10,904 nt of DNA from Candidatus Bipolaricaulota bacterium. GTDB taxonomy: Bacteria > Bipolaricaulota > Bipolaricaulia > UBA7950 > UBA9294. The stretch's first letter is position 1; the number at the start of each line of letters is the position of its first letter. A program made the position numbers and the translations under genes. The stretch lies in assembly GCA_023132545.1 (NCBI GenBank), contig JAGLYB010000105.1, forward strand, positions 1-10,904. The letters run 5' to 3'. Shown here piece by piece: positions 1-9,815 of the stretch. The notes beneath the pieces are model-generated. The model was not told where the DNA came from. It ran no database searches and worked only from the letters and a program-made list of their open reading frames with translations.

Positions 1-274
1 ATGAGTCCTCTACGGGGAGCCAACGTCTAGAAGCCGATTTTGAATGATCTTTCAGGCATTCTTCTCTATTGCAACGAGCGCACCTACTCTGCTGTGCTGT
101 GTTCACAGGATTCCGATTCTCCATTGCTACAGTTCGAGCTCCGAATCTTGGAGTTGGGGACCTGCGTGCGTGGGCCTTGCTTCTCGAAACGACGCTATCT
201 TGCCTCCTTGCTCTTGCCATTGCAGGAGAATCTGCTACTCTAGATTCACGGACACACCGGAAAAGGAGACTTTG
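1..274. other. Left flank, no convincing gene
   Basis: One frame reads nine codons from base 1 to a TAG at 28-30 and could be the very end of a gene to the left, but this is too short to judge. From 31 to the start of the secreted protein at 275 the open frames give low-complexity, Ser/Cys/Arg-rich translations that do not resemble a protein. No clear promoter stands out. A TTGCCA (214-219) and TACTCT (236-241) pair with a 16-base gap is the best sigma70-like candidate and is weak. Confidence 0.3.
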
Positions 275-985
275 ATGAAACCCTTTATGCTAACCCTCGC
301 CCTTGTCGTCGTCTGTTGCATTGGAGCAACCGCCCAGTTCCACTATGCGTTCTACTACGACCTCACTGGAGGACAGAACGTCGAGTTGAACATCTCGAAT
401 CCTATGTTCGAAACGAGCAGCTTCGTACTCAGCGTCTACGATGCTTACGGAACCGAGATCCTGACGCTCAGCGAGAGCCTCGATTCGGCAGACACGGGCT
501 ACCTTGTGCTTGGAGATCGCGTTCCGAACGTCGACTATGCGTGGGGTGTCGTTGTCATCGACAGTACCGACCGACTGATCATTGGTCTCGAGTACTACAA
601 GGATGACGAGCTTGTCTCGGTCGATTCTGTCGTGACACCAGTTCCGGAACTCAACCCGAACGAGGTCTTCTATCTTGGCGCCTACTACTCACAGGTCGGG
701 CTCTCTGAGACGGCTTTCATCGTGATGAATCCGTGGTCGATGACTACGACATGTACGGTCACGGCGTATAACCGTGAAGGCTACAATGTGTACTCGCGTG
801 ATTTCATGCTCAGTCCGTACGAATCGGACTATGTCAATCTGACCGACGTGATTGGCAGCGGAACGTCCTTGTGGGGGCTCCTCGACGTGACGATGCATGA
901 TCGGGCAGTGATCCTCGCACTCGAATACTCTGGTCGTGGCTGCAGCAGACTTGAGGTTGACAACGTGACGGAGTTCTACTACTAG
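275..985 (+). CDS. Secreted protein with two copies of a beta-rich domain
   Basis: This gene encodes 236 residues of unknown function. The start at ATG 275 is chosen because AGGAGA lies just upstream (264-269) and because it is followed at once by a classic signal peptide (residues 1-20, hydrophobic LTLALVVVCCIGATA, likely cleavage after ATA or AQ). The open frame runs back to 44, but that extension is not protein-like. The mature part is two divergent copies of one unit, about residues 24-108 and 135-219. Each has a YY near its start, an N-P motif (SNPM / MNPW), a strand with D/N-x-x-G (VYDAYGTE / AYNREGYN), then WG (WGVVV / WGLLD), a DR (TDR / HDR) and a closing L-EY (IGLEYY / LALEYS). A Pro-rich linker (TPVPELNP) joins the copies. 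Alternating hydrophobic residues suggest beta-sandwich domains, possibly a surface or periplasmic binding protein. There is no lipobox and no membrane anchor. It is probably a single-gene unit ending at the hairpin at 1052-1079. I do not recognise the family. Confidence 0.8.
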   Translation: MKPFMLTLALVVVCCIGATAQFHYAFYYDLTGGQNVELNISNPMFETSSFVLSVYDAYGTEILTLSESLDSADTGYLVLGDRVPNVDYAWGVVVIDSTDRLIIGLEYYKDDELVSVDSVVTPVPELNPNEVFYLGAYYSQVGLSETAFIVMNPWSMTTTCTVTAYNREGYNVYSRDFMLSPYESDYVNLTDVIGSGTSLWGLLDVTMHDRAVILALEYSGRGCSRLEVDNVTEFYY

Positions 986-1051
986 CCGTGCATCGGTCAA
1001 GGGGACACGTAGAATCTGGCTTGAATATGGTCCCCTGGTAGAGGAAATGGG

Positions 1052-1086
1052 AATGAGGGCGGCATTGGCCGCCCTCGTTGCTTTTG
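1052..1086. terminator. Bidirectional rho-independent-type terminator
   Basis: A perfect 9-bp GC-rich stem, GAGGGCGGC (1055-1063) with GCCGCCCTC (1068-1076), closes an ATTG loop. It extends to about 12 bp through AAT/GTT including one G-U pair. A short T-rich stretch (GCTTTTG) follows on the plus strand. On the minus strand the stem is followed by a C/T-rich run. It lies between the convergent secreted-protein gene (ending 985) and LRR gene (ending 1260), so it can stop transcription from both sides. Confidence 0.7.
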
Positions 1087-1259
1087 TGAATCAGGTAGAT
1101 CTAGACGGCTGCACTTCTTAAGCCACTAGGCAAACGTCATTCTTACAGACACCGCATTTGCCCGGTGATTTCCTTAATCGGAACGTCAAGAGAGCACATG
1201 CTTGTGTCCAGACACGGCAGGTTTCACAACCCCCGATTCATGCAGACTTCAGCACAGCG
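1087..1259. other. Intergenic spacer between convergent genes
   Basis: Beyond the hairpin I see no gene or tRNA in this stretch. The only structure noted is a short inverted repeat, GTGTC-CA-GACAC, near 1204-1215, which is too small to interpret. Confidence 0.4.
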
Positions 1260-2603
1260 TCAGTTCTGTGGGGCATAATCAACATCAACCCCTCGACCTT
1301 GCAGAGCCTCGATGTCCAGCATGTTTGGAGACCCGGATTGAAGTAGTAACTGATTCCATCGAAGGTTAACGATATCGCCACTGTCAATCCCTGTGTTGTT
1401 TACGAGAGGGGCAATGTCAGCGATCTGATTGTTGTCCAGGTAGAGCCTTGTGAGGTTGGTTAAACCGGATAACGCGCTGATATCGACGATATGGTTCCAG
1501 GTCAGGCCGAGACCTGTGAGATTGGTCAAGCTCGACAGTGCGCTGATGTCGACGATCTCGTTGATGTACAGGTAGAGTTCCATAAGGTTGGTCAAGCCAG
1601 ATAGCGCGGTGATGTCAACGATTTTGTTCTCCCACAGGTAGAGCCTCGTGAGGTTGCTCAAGCCGGATAGCGCACTGATGTTGATGATCTTGTTGCGATC
1701 CAGGTAGAGCCTGGTGAGGTTGGTCGAGCCGGATAGCGCGCTGATATCAACGATCTCATTGTCTTCCAGGTAGAGCCTGGTGAGGTTGGCCAAGCCGGAT
1801 AGCGCGCCGATTTCGACAATCTTGTTGCCATACAGGTCGAGCTCCGTAAGATGAACGCAGTGCTCAATTCCTTCGAGACTAATGATGTCGTGATAACGGG
1901 CATCAAGGGTTGTTAGTCCAATCAGATCAGTATCGAGAATGTCTTCAGTTGGTTTCCCGAGCGCCGTGCGGATGGCTGCTTCAAGCCCTGGATCGGGAAA
2001 GTTGACGATAGGAGCAAAGAAAACGTTGATCCCTCGGCTTTGAAGAGCTTCGATATCGTGCATATTCGGAGAGCCTGATTGAAGGAGTAGTTGGTTGTAC
2101 GAGAGGGCAATAGCACCGTTGCTGGCAAACCCTGGGTTGTTGATGAGAGGCGCAATGTCGCAGATCTGGTTGTTGCGCAGATGGAGTGCCGTGAGTTTGG
2201 TCAGGCCGGATAGCGCGCTGATATCAACGATCCGGTTTCTATTCAGGATGAGCGTCGTGAGATTGGTCAAGTTCGATAAGGGGCTGATATCGACGATTGC
2301 GTTGCCATACAGATCGAGTTCCGTGAGATTGACACAGTTCTGAATCCCTTCGAGATTTGCGATGTTGTAATAACGGGCATCAAGGGATGTTAGCCCGATC
2401 AGATCAGCATCGAGGATGTCTCCAGTTGGTTTTCCGAGCGCTGCGCGGATGGCTGCCTCAAGCCCTGGGTCGGAGAAGTTGACGACTCCGGCGGAAACAG
2501 GAACCGAGACGATAGCAATAAGAATGCCAATCACTAGGGCCATTCCAATTGCAGTCAAGCTGCCACTACCTGTATCTCTCAATCGATTCCTTCGCTTCAT
2601 CAT
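1260..2603 (-). CDS. Exported leucine-rich-repeat protein with duplicated module
   Basis: The protein has 447 residues counting from the ATG at 2603. A second ATG follows directly, and a TTG 11 codons upstream (2636) has a weak AAGG before it and cannot be excluded. The N-terminus is a signal peptide: a basic MMKRRNRLR, a hydrophobic stretch at about residues 17-36, and likely cleavage after VSA (38). The rest is two copies of one module, about 40-198 and 199-446. Each begins with a cap (NF-DPGLEAAIR-ALGKPT, then DLIGL and LDARY), continues with 22-residue LRRs of the type L-x-L-x-x-N-x-I-x-D-I-x-x-L-x-x-L-x-N-L-T, and ends with NQLLLQSGSPNM-DIEAL. The second module is longer by 89 residues, almost exactly four LRRs. 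The repeats resemble the internalin/SDS22 class, which makes curved protein-binding scaffolds. That class is known; the ligand here is not. There is no LPXTG, lipobox or C-terminal membrane segment, so the protein is probably periplasmic or released. It is a single gene converging on the one at 275-985. Confidence 0.88.
   Translation of the reverse strand: MMKRRNRLRDTGSGSLTAIGMALVIGILIAIVSVPVSAGVVNFSDPGLEAAIRAALGKPTGDILDADLIGLTSLDARYYNIANLEGIQNCVNLTELDLYGNAIVDISPLSNLTNLTTLILNRNRIVDISALSGLTKLTALHLRNNQICDIAPLINNPGFASNGAIALSYNQLLLQSGSPNMHDIEALQSRGINVFFAPIVNFPDPGLEAAIRTALGKPTEDILDTDLIGLTTLDARYHDIISLEGIEHCVHLTELDLYGNKIVEIGALSGLANLTRLYLEDNEIVDISALSGSTNLTRLYLDRNKIINISALSGLSNLTRLYLWENKIVDITALSGLTNLMELYLYINEIVDISALSSLTNLTGLGLTWNHIVDISALSGLTNLTRLYLDNNQIADIAPLVNNTGIDSGDIVNLRWNQLLLQSGSPNMLDIEALQGRGVDVDYAPQN
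1400..1860 (-). repeat. Tandem 66-bp repeats encoding LRRs
   Basis: Within the LRR gene a 66-bp unit recurs about seven times. On the plus strand it is recognisable by CAGGTAGAGCCT or close variants near 1438, 1570, 1636, 1701 and 1767, with diverged copies near 1501 and 1833. Each unit encodes one 22-residue LRR. The copies near 1701 and 1767 are nearly identical, which points to recent duplication or ongoing homogenisation. The array stays in frame throughout. Confidence 0.8.
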
Positions 2604-2661
2604 GGTGAAACTAGGATATCGGAATAGGGGATACAAACCAATGGCCTTATGTCGTTATCAA

Positions 2662-2868
2662 CAGAGAATATCGCACTCCGAGGAGCCTCCGTTTTACGTC
2701 TTCGAGTGCGTCTGTCGAGTCGACAGCATGCGCAATCGGAAAAGCGGGGGGGGGGCAGCGAGCTTGGCCATTTGCTGCCGAATCATCAAGGTTCACGGAG
2801 GTTCGATTTCTGCACGGCCGGAACTTGGTGTAGGTACAACGTCTGCGATTCAGTTGCCCGTTGCTTGA
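2662..2868 (+). pseudogene. Relic of sensor histidine kinase ATPase domain (C-terminal end)
   Basis: The frame ending at TGA 2866-2868 translates to a recognisable C-terminal end of a histidine-kinase HATPase_c domain. SEEPPFYVFE corresponds to the usual E-DLP-IFERF of the F box. RVDS-RNRKSGG follows, then GGGAASLAICCRII where active enzymes have GGTGLGLAI-RRIV (the G2 box), then HGGSISARPELGVGTT and a closing LPVA. The HisKA, N-box and G1 segments are absent. Upstream of about 2660 the DNA is occupied by the opposite-strand LRR gene. The G2 glycines of the GLGL element are replaced by AAS, so nucleotide binding would be impaired even if it were expressed. There is no convincing start codon or ribosome binding site. 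It is best read as a decayed gene remnant, truncated at the LRR gene boundary. The similarity is by eye from family knowledge. Confidence 0.65.
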
Positions 2869-2882
2869 CCGCCGAGTACAGT

Positions 2883-2899
2883 GATGACTCAATGTCATC
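2883..2899. repeat. Short inverted repeat upstream of the aminopeptidase
   Basis: GATGAC (2883-2888) and GTCATC (2894-2899) form a perfect 6-bp inverted repeat around TCAAT. It sits about 50 bases before the aminopeptidase start, where an operator or leader hairpin would be plausible. No consensus promoter could be fixed around it. Six base pairs alone may be chance. Confidence 0.25.
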
Positions 2900-2950
2900 T
2901 TGTCAGAGGAAGAACGGATCCAACTCGTTGACGCCCATAAGGAGAATCCG

Positions 2951-4054
2951 ATGCGAGATCCAAGGGTCGAAGCTGTCGCCAACGTCCTGATCCAATACTC
3001 AATCGATCTGAAGCCGGGGCAATTGGTGCAGATCGAATCCAAAATGGAGGGAGCCCCCCTTGTTGTTGCTTTGTACCAAGCGGTGCTGAAGGCGGGCGGT
3101 CATCCCTGGCTCGATCTGAGTATCGAGGAAACGCAGGAGCTGTTCTATTCCTATGCATCCGATGCACAGCTTGATTTCTATCCCGAATTCCTGAAACAGG
3201 CCAATGAAGACATCGATACCAGCATCACCATCTGGACCGACGTCAATACCAAGCGTCTGAACAACGTAGATCCAGCAAAGCAGGCTCATCGTGCCAAAGC
3301 TATGCATCCGATTAACAATCGGTTGTTCGAGCGTATGGCCAGCAAGGAGCTGCATTGGGTAGGAACGGCCTATCCGACCCATGCCGCCGCCCAGACTGCC
3401 GAGATGTCGCTGCGCGATTACGAGGACTTCGTCTTTGGTGCCTGTCTGGTTGCCGAACTGGATCCGATCGTGGCCTGGAAAGCAGTCTCTGTGAAGCAGC
3501 AACGCTTGATCGACTGGTTATCCGAGCGGAATGAGATCCATCTGCAGGGCGAAGACACGGATTTGCGATTGACCTACAATGGCCGATTTTGGGAGAACTG
3601 TGATGGTCACGAGAACTTCCCAGACGGTGAGATCTTCACCGGACCGATCGAGGATTCGGTCGAGGGATACATTCGCTTTTCGTACCCTGCCTGCTATCGT
3701 GGCCGGCAAGTGGAAGACGTTCGCTTGTGGTTCGAGAAGGGCAAGGTTGTGAAAGCGACGGCTGCCAAGAACGAGGCATTCCTTCTGGAAATGTTGGCCA
3801 TTGATGACGGCGCCAAGTTTGTCGGAGAGTTTGCTTTTGGTACCAACCCGGGCATCCAGACATTCACCGGCGACACGTTGTTCGATGAGAAGATCGGTGG
3901 CACGGTTCACCTGGCACTTGGGAAAGGATTTCTGGAAACAGGGAGCAAGAACGATTCAGCCATTCACTGGGACATGGTTTGCGATCTGAGGCGAGGAGGC
4001 ATCGTCCGAGTGAATGGAGAAACCTTCTCTGAGAATGGCCAGTTTCAGATCTGA
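2951..4054 (+). CDS. M29-family metallo-aminopeptidase
   Basis: The 367-residue protein belongs to the AmpS/AmpT/PepS group (thermophilic metalloprotease, MEROPS M29), which are cytoplasmic two-metal exopeptidases that remove N-terminal residues from peptides. The start at ATG 2951 has AAGGAG six bases upstream. The frame is open back to 2900, but those codons lack a good ribosome site. The C-terminal half carries the family pattern: NFPDGEIFTGP with Glu227, GEFAFGTNPG with Glu293, GGTVHLALG with His320, and SAIHWDMVCD with His339 and Asp341. These are the expected metal ligands. Phe327 lies seven residues after His320, where I recall the family usually having a Tyr. There is no signal peptide. 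The length is slightly under the roughly 400 residues of well-studied members, and both ends look complete. The aminotransferase follows 96 bases downstream with no terminator between, so the two are probably co-transcribed. The likely role is peptide turnover. Confidence 0.92.
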   Translation: MRDPRVEAVANVLIQYSIDLKPGQLVQIESKMEGAPLVVALYQAVLKAGGHPWLDLSIEETQELFYSYASDAQLDFYPEFLKQANEDIDTSITIWTDVNTKRLNNVDPAKQAHRAKAMHPINNRLFERMASKELHWVGTAYPTHAAAQTAEMSLRDYEDFVFGACLVAELDPIVAWKAVSVKQQRLIDWLSERNEIHLQGEDTDLRLTYNGRFWENCDGHENFPDGEIFTGPIEDSVEGYIRFSYPACYRGRQVEDVRLWFEKGKVVKATAAKNEAFLLEMLAIDDGAKFVGEFAFGTNPGIQTFTGDTLFDEKIGGTVHLALGKGFLETGSKNDSAIHWDMVCDLRRGGIVRVNGETFSENGQFQI

Positions 4055-4154
4055 TCCTCGAGACCTGGAACAGCCGGAAATCGAACGTCTGAAGTCGATC
4101 CTGATCGATTGCCGGATACTCGAACTCGAAAGCCAAAGGAGCTTGCGTCTATGA
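4035..4154 (+). CDS. Possible 39-residue coupled small ORF
   Basis: An ATG at 4035 opens a 39-codon frame. It overlaps the last 20 bases of the aminopeptidase gene and ends at TGA 4152-4154, overlapping the aminotransferase start codon as ATGA. The translation is protein-like: a charged start (RSDPRDLEQP) and then a predicted amphipathic helix (EIERLKSILIDCRILELES). It also fills the whole space between the two genes. Against it, there is no good Shine-Dalgarno at normal distance (GGAGA at 4016-4020 is 14 bases away), and the aminotransferase has its own ribosome site inside this frame. It may be a translational-coupling leader, a small protein or chance. Confidence 0.3.
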   Translation: MASFRSDPRDLEQPEIERLKSILIDCRILELESQRSLRL

Positions 4155-5326
4155 AAGATCGCTCGTTATTGATGATTCCCGGACCGATTGAATTTGAACC
4201 CGAGGTATTGCAGGCGCTCGGAGCACCGACAACGAGCCACGTTGCACCGAATTTCATTGATGCATTTGGCTGCGCCTTGGAGAACATGCGGAAAGTGTGG
4301 CTTGCTCCTGAAGGGCAGCCGTTCATCGTGGCCGGGTCTGGCACGCTGGCGATGGAGCTGGCTGGTGCCAACCTGATAGAGCCTGGCGATCGGGCGCTTG
4401 TTCTTTCCACAGGTGTGTTCGGAGATCGGTTCGAGGATCTGTTGACCCGTCACGGCGCTGATGTGACAGTTCTCCATGCCCCCATTGGAGAGGCTTTGGA
4501 TTTGAATCAAGTCGAAGATGCCCTGAAGGGGGGCGAGTACAAACTGCTGACAGTGACGCACGTTGATACATCGACGGCTGTGCGTATGCCCATTCGTTCG
4601 ATCGGAGAGCTGGCCCAGCACTACAACGTGCTGTCGATTGTTGACGGCGTATGCTCGGTGGCGGGTGAAGAAATCCAGCAGGGGGATTGGGGTTTGGATG
4701 TCGTGTTGACGGCGTCGCAGAAGGCGATTGGAGTTCCGCCTGGCCTCGCACTGCTGGTTGCCAGTCCGAGAGCCATGGAAGCATCCTCTGCGCGATCGTC
4801 GTCTGTGCGCAGCTACTATGCAGATTGGGCAAAATGGCTGCCGATTATGACCGCGTATGAGGGTCGAAAACCCAGCTACTTCGGAACGCCGGCCGTCAAT
4901 CTGGTGGCCGCACTGGATGTCAGTCTTCGTCAAATCGTCGATGAGGGGATGTCGGCACGATTTGCGCGTCACGAGCTTCTTGCCGATGCCTTTCGCGCAG
5001 CAGTTCAGAGTCTAGGCATGGGCTTCGTAGCCACGGAGCCTAAGGATCAAGCCAATACGCTGACCGCCTGTCGCTATCCGAACGGTGTTGCTGCAGGCGA
5101 CCTGTTGCCTGCCATCAAACAGGCTGGCGTCATTGTTGCCGGAGGCCTCCACCCCAAGATCAAGAGCGAGTACTTCCGTGTTGGCCACATGGGCGCCGTC
5201 TGCATGGGCGATATCTTAGCTACCATCGGTGCAATCGAAACCGGGCTTCGAAGCGTCGGCCATCAATTTGAGGCAGGAATTGGCGTTGCTACCGCACTGA
5301 AATGGCAGGCTGAACAAGAGGATTGA
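4151..5326 (+). CDS. Class V PLP aminotransferase, alanine/serine-glyoxylate type
   Basis: The 391-residue protein is close in length and layout to alanine-glyoxylate and serine-pyruvate transaminases. These move an amino group to glyoxylate or pyruvate using pyridoxal phosphate. The start at ATG 4151 has AAGGAG at 4136-4141. The N-terminus reads MIPGPIEFEPEVLQAL, the usual opening of this family. Visible cofactor residues are the AGSGTLAME phosphate loop (61-69), Phe90 in STGVFGDR where human AGT has a ring-stacking Trp, Asp165 in IVDGVCS (pyridine nitrogen) and Lys191 in TASQKAIGVPPG (Schiff base). SYFGTPAVN (242-250) and Arg343 in YFRVGHMG, the expected substrate-carboxylate contact, complete the active site. 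It is cytoplasmic and probably co-transcribed with the upstream aminopeptidase, consistent with amino-acid catabolism. The exact substrates (alanine, serine, or ureidoglycine as in PucG-type enzymes) cannot be told from sequence alone. Confidence 0.9.
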   Translation: MKDRSLLMIPGPIEFEPEVLQALGAPTTSHVAPNFIDAFGCALENMRKVWLAPEGQPFIVAGSGTLAMELAGANLIEPGDRALVLSTGVFGDRFEDLLTRHGADVTVLHAPIGEALDLNQVEDALKGGEYKLLTVTHVDTSTAVRMPIRSIGELAQHYNVLSIVDGVCSVAGEEIQQGDWGLDVVLTASQKAIGVPPGLALLVASPRAMEASSARSSSVRSYYADWAKWLPIMTAYEGRKPSYFGTPAVNLVAALDVSLRQIVDEGMSARFARHELLADAFRAAVQSLGMGFVATEPKDQANTLTACRYPNGVAAGDLLPAIKQAGVIVAGGLHPKIKSEYFRVGHMGAVCMGDILATIGAIETGLRSVGHQFEAGIGVATALKWQAEQED

Positions 5327-5367
5327 TCAATCTGCAGGCTACGAACACCAGCTCTCAATGAGGGATG

Positions 5368-6837
5368 CTAAGTGCAATTGCTCGCGGCTGCATACTCGAA
5401 CGCATAGGCATAGCGAATGAGTTTGGCTTCCTGCCAAGCAGTGGAGAAGAATGACAACCCCACCGGCAATCCCTCGATGAATCCTGCCGGAATGGTGATG
5501 TGCGGATACCCAGCGACAGCGGGGGCGGACGAGCATCGACCTCCAACCCAAACGTCACCGAGTGTGCGATCGATCAACCATGCGGGACCGCCCGTCGGCG
5601 CAATGAGCGCATCAAGGCAATCAGCCTGAAGTGTTGCGTCGATTCCCTCTTCGCGTGTCAGACGGTGGTTGGCACTTAGTGCGTCGAGGTAAGCCGGATC
5701 GGTCAGAGGACCCTTGGCCTGGGCTTTCTCCATCAGCTCCTGCCCGAAGTAGGGCATCGTCTGGGCGGAATGCTCTCGGTTGAACTCAATGACCTCGGCC
5801 ATGCTGCGAACAGGCGCGCCGGGGCCAAGTGATGCGAGGTAGGCGTTTAAGTCGTGCTTGAACTCGTAGAGCAACACCTCCAACTCGGTGTCGGCCCATT
5901 TCCCGTTCGTTTCGATGGTCACAGGATCGATCAGCTCGGCGCCTAGATCACGGAGCTTGTCGAGTGCCGAGTCGATCAAACGGTCGATCTTGGGATGGGC
6001 TCCGAAATATGACCGCACGACGCCAAGTCGCGCACCTCGAAGAGCAGTCGGTGTTAGGTCGCGTGTGAAGTCGATGTTGCTGCCAACCATCGAATATACG
6101 GTGGATGGATCGCGGGGATCTTCCCCCGCTAGCACATTGAGCAGATGCGCGGCATCCTCGACCGAACGCGCCATCGGTCCGGCAGTATCTTGGCTATGAG
6201 CGATGGGGATGATGCCGGATCGACTGACCAATCCAACCGTTGGCTTGATCCCGACCACGCCGCAGGTTTGCGCCGGACAGACGATGGATCCGTCTGTTTC
6301 CGTCCCTACTGAGATCGGACACAAACCAGCGCCCACGGCTACGGCAGAGCCGGAACTGGAACCACACGGCGATCGAAGCCGATCGTGTGGATTGCGCGTC
6401 TGACCTCCCAGGCTGCTCCAACCGCTGATCGAACGGTTTCCACGGAAATTGGCCCATTCGGACAGGTTCGCCTTGCCGAGGATGATGGCTCCTGCTTCTC
6501 GTAGGCGGCTCACCAGAAATGCGTCCTTCTCCGAAATGTTGCCCCTTAACGCCAGAGAGCCGGCTGTCGTTGTCATGCCATCGGCGGTGTCGATATTTGC
6601 CTTGAGTACGAGGGGAATTCCGTGTAGCGAACCGCGAACTTGACTCTGCGATCGTTCGGCATCGAGCTGTTTGGCCAACGCGATGGCGTCTGGATTGATC
6701 TCGATGATGGCGTGTAGACCGTCTTCCCCTCGATCAATCTGCTCGATTCGGTTGAGACAGTCTTCGACGATTCGAACGCTGGTCGTGGCTCCAGCGCTCA
6801 GTGCTTGTTGGAATCGACGAATCCCCCACTTCTCCAT
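5368..6837 (-). CDS. Amidase-signature family hydrolase
   Basis: This is a 489-residue serine hydrolase of the amidase signature (AS) family, which cleaves carboxylic amides by a Ser-cisSer-Lys triad. Lys79 lies in PLVLKANID. The cis-Ser lies in the GSSSGS stretch at 159-164. The nucleophile Ser184 lies in GTETDGSIVCPA, followed by GVVGIKPT. TTTAGS (89-94) and GKANLSEWANFRG (121-133) are further family landmarks. Full length is retained, with the usual C-terminal block ending in AGYPHITIPAG and GLPVGLSFF. The start ATG at 6837 has a strong AGGGAGG six bases upstream. There is no signal peptide, so it is likely cytoplasmic. The ETDGSIVCPA form is seen in broad-substrate amidases more than in GatA, and no GatB or GatC is nearby, so a tRNA amidotransferase role is unlikely. 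It lies 96 bases downstream of the ATPase on the same strand and converges on the aminotransferase with a 41-base gap. Confidence 0.92.
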   Translation of the reverse strand: MEKWGIRRFQQALSAGATTSVRIVEDCLNRIEQIDRGEDGLHAIIEINPDAIALAKQLDAERSQSQVRGSLHGIPLVLKANIDTADGMTTTAGSLALRGNISEKDAFLVSRLREAGAIILGKANLSEWANFRGNRSISGWSSLGGQTRNPHDRLRSPCGSSSGSAVAVGAGLCPISVGTETDGSIVCPAQTCGVVGIKPTVGLVSRSGIIPIAHSQDTAGPMARSVEDAAHLLNVLAGEDPRDPSTVYSMVGSNIDFTRDLTPTALRGARLGVVRSYFGAHPKIDRLIDSALDKLRDLGAELIDPVTIETNGKWADTELEVLLYEFKHDLNAYLASLGPGAPVRSMAEVIEFNREHSAQTMPYFGQELMEKAQAKGPLTDPAYLDALSANHRLTREEGIDATLQADCLDALIAPTGGPAWLIDRTLGDVWVGGRCSSAPAVAGYPHITIPAGFIEGLPVGLSFFSTAWQEAKLIRYAYAFEYAAASNCT

Positions 6838-6886
6838 CGGCAGCCTCCCTGAATCTCATGCATGTGTTCTCACCAGATCTTCTTGC

Positions 6887-6900
6887 TTCGTTGTAACGAA
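6887..6900. repeat. Inverted repeat in the ATPase-amidase gap
   Basis: TTCGTT-GT-AACGAA is a perfect 6-bp inverted repeat with a two-base centre. It lies about 50 bases before the amidase start, between the ATPase stop and the amidase ribosome site. It could be an operator for the amidase. The centre is too short for a terminator stem and no T run follows. Confidence 0.3.
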
Positions 6901-6933
6901 ATCCACACAGGCCTACACAGGGGGCTAGCGTTT

Positions 6934-9729
<2,796 letters not shown>

Positions 9730-9776
9730 TGACGAAGGATTCCTTTCATTGGCATGTGTGGTCTGAGTACAGTCTC

Positions 9777-9790
9777 TTGAGCCGGCTCAA
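9777..9790. promoter_or_regulatory. 14-bp perfect palindrome upstream of the Ca2+ ATPase
   Basis: TTGAGCC-GGCTCAA is a perfect palindrome with no spacer, about 50 bases before the ATPase start codon and about 90 bases after the RHH gene. A spacer-free palindrome without a following T run reads more like a dimeric repressor site than a terminator. That it controls the ATPase gene is an inference, and no consensus promoter could be placed beside it. Confidence 0.4.
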
Positions 9791-9815
9791 CGCCCCCACG
9801 AACGTCCAACAACAA

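Noticed and set aside
44..274. N-terminal extension of the first secreted protein in the same frame
   Set aside because: The translation is Ser/Cys-rich and not protein-like, whereas ATG 275 has a ribosome site and starts a textbook signal peptide.
986..1259. Possible tRNA or small RNA in the intergenic region
   Set aside because: No cloverleaf elements or T-loop consensus could be found. Only the terminator hairpin is convincing.
1400..1860. Regular 66-bp repeats considered as a CRISPR-like array
   Set aside because: There are no unique spacers between the copies. The repeats are in frame and encode canonical LRRs.
2416..2661. Upstream part of the plus-strand frame that ends in the kinase relic
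   Set aside because: It is antisense to the LRR gene start and signal peptide and shows no kinase similarity. Only the part after about 2660 is meaningful.
4166..4972. 268-codon minus-strand frame opposite the aminotransferase
   Set aside because: It is long but antisense to a well-conserved enzyme, with an Arg/His/Gln-rich translation and no start signal.
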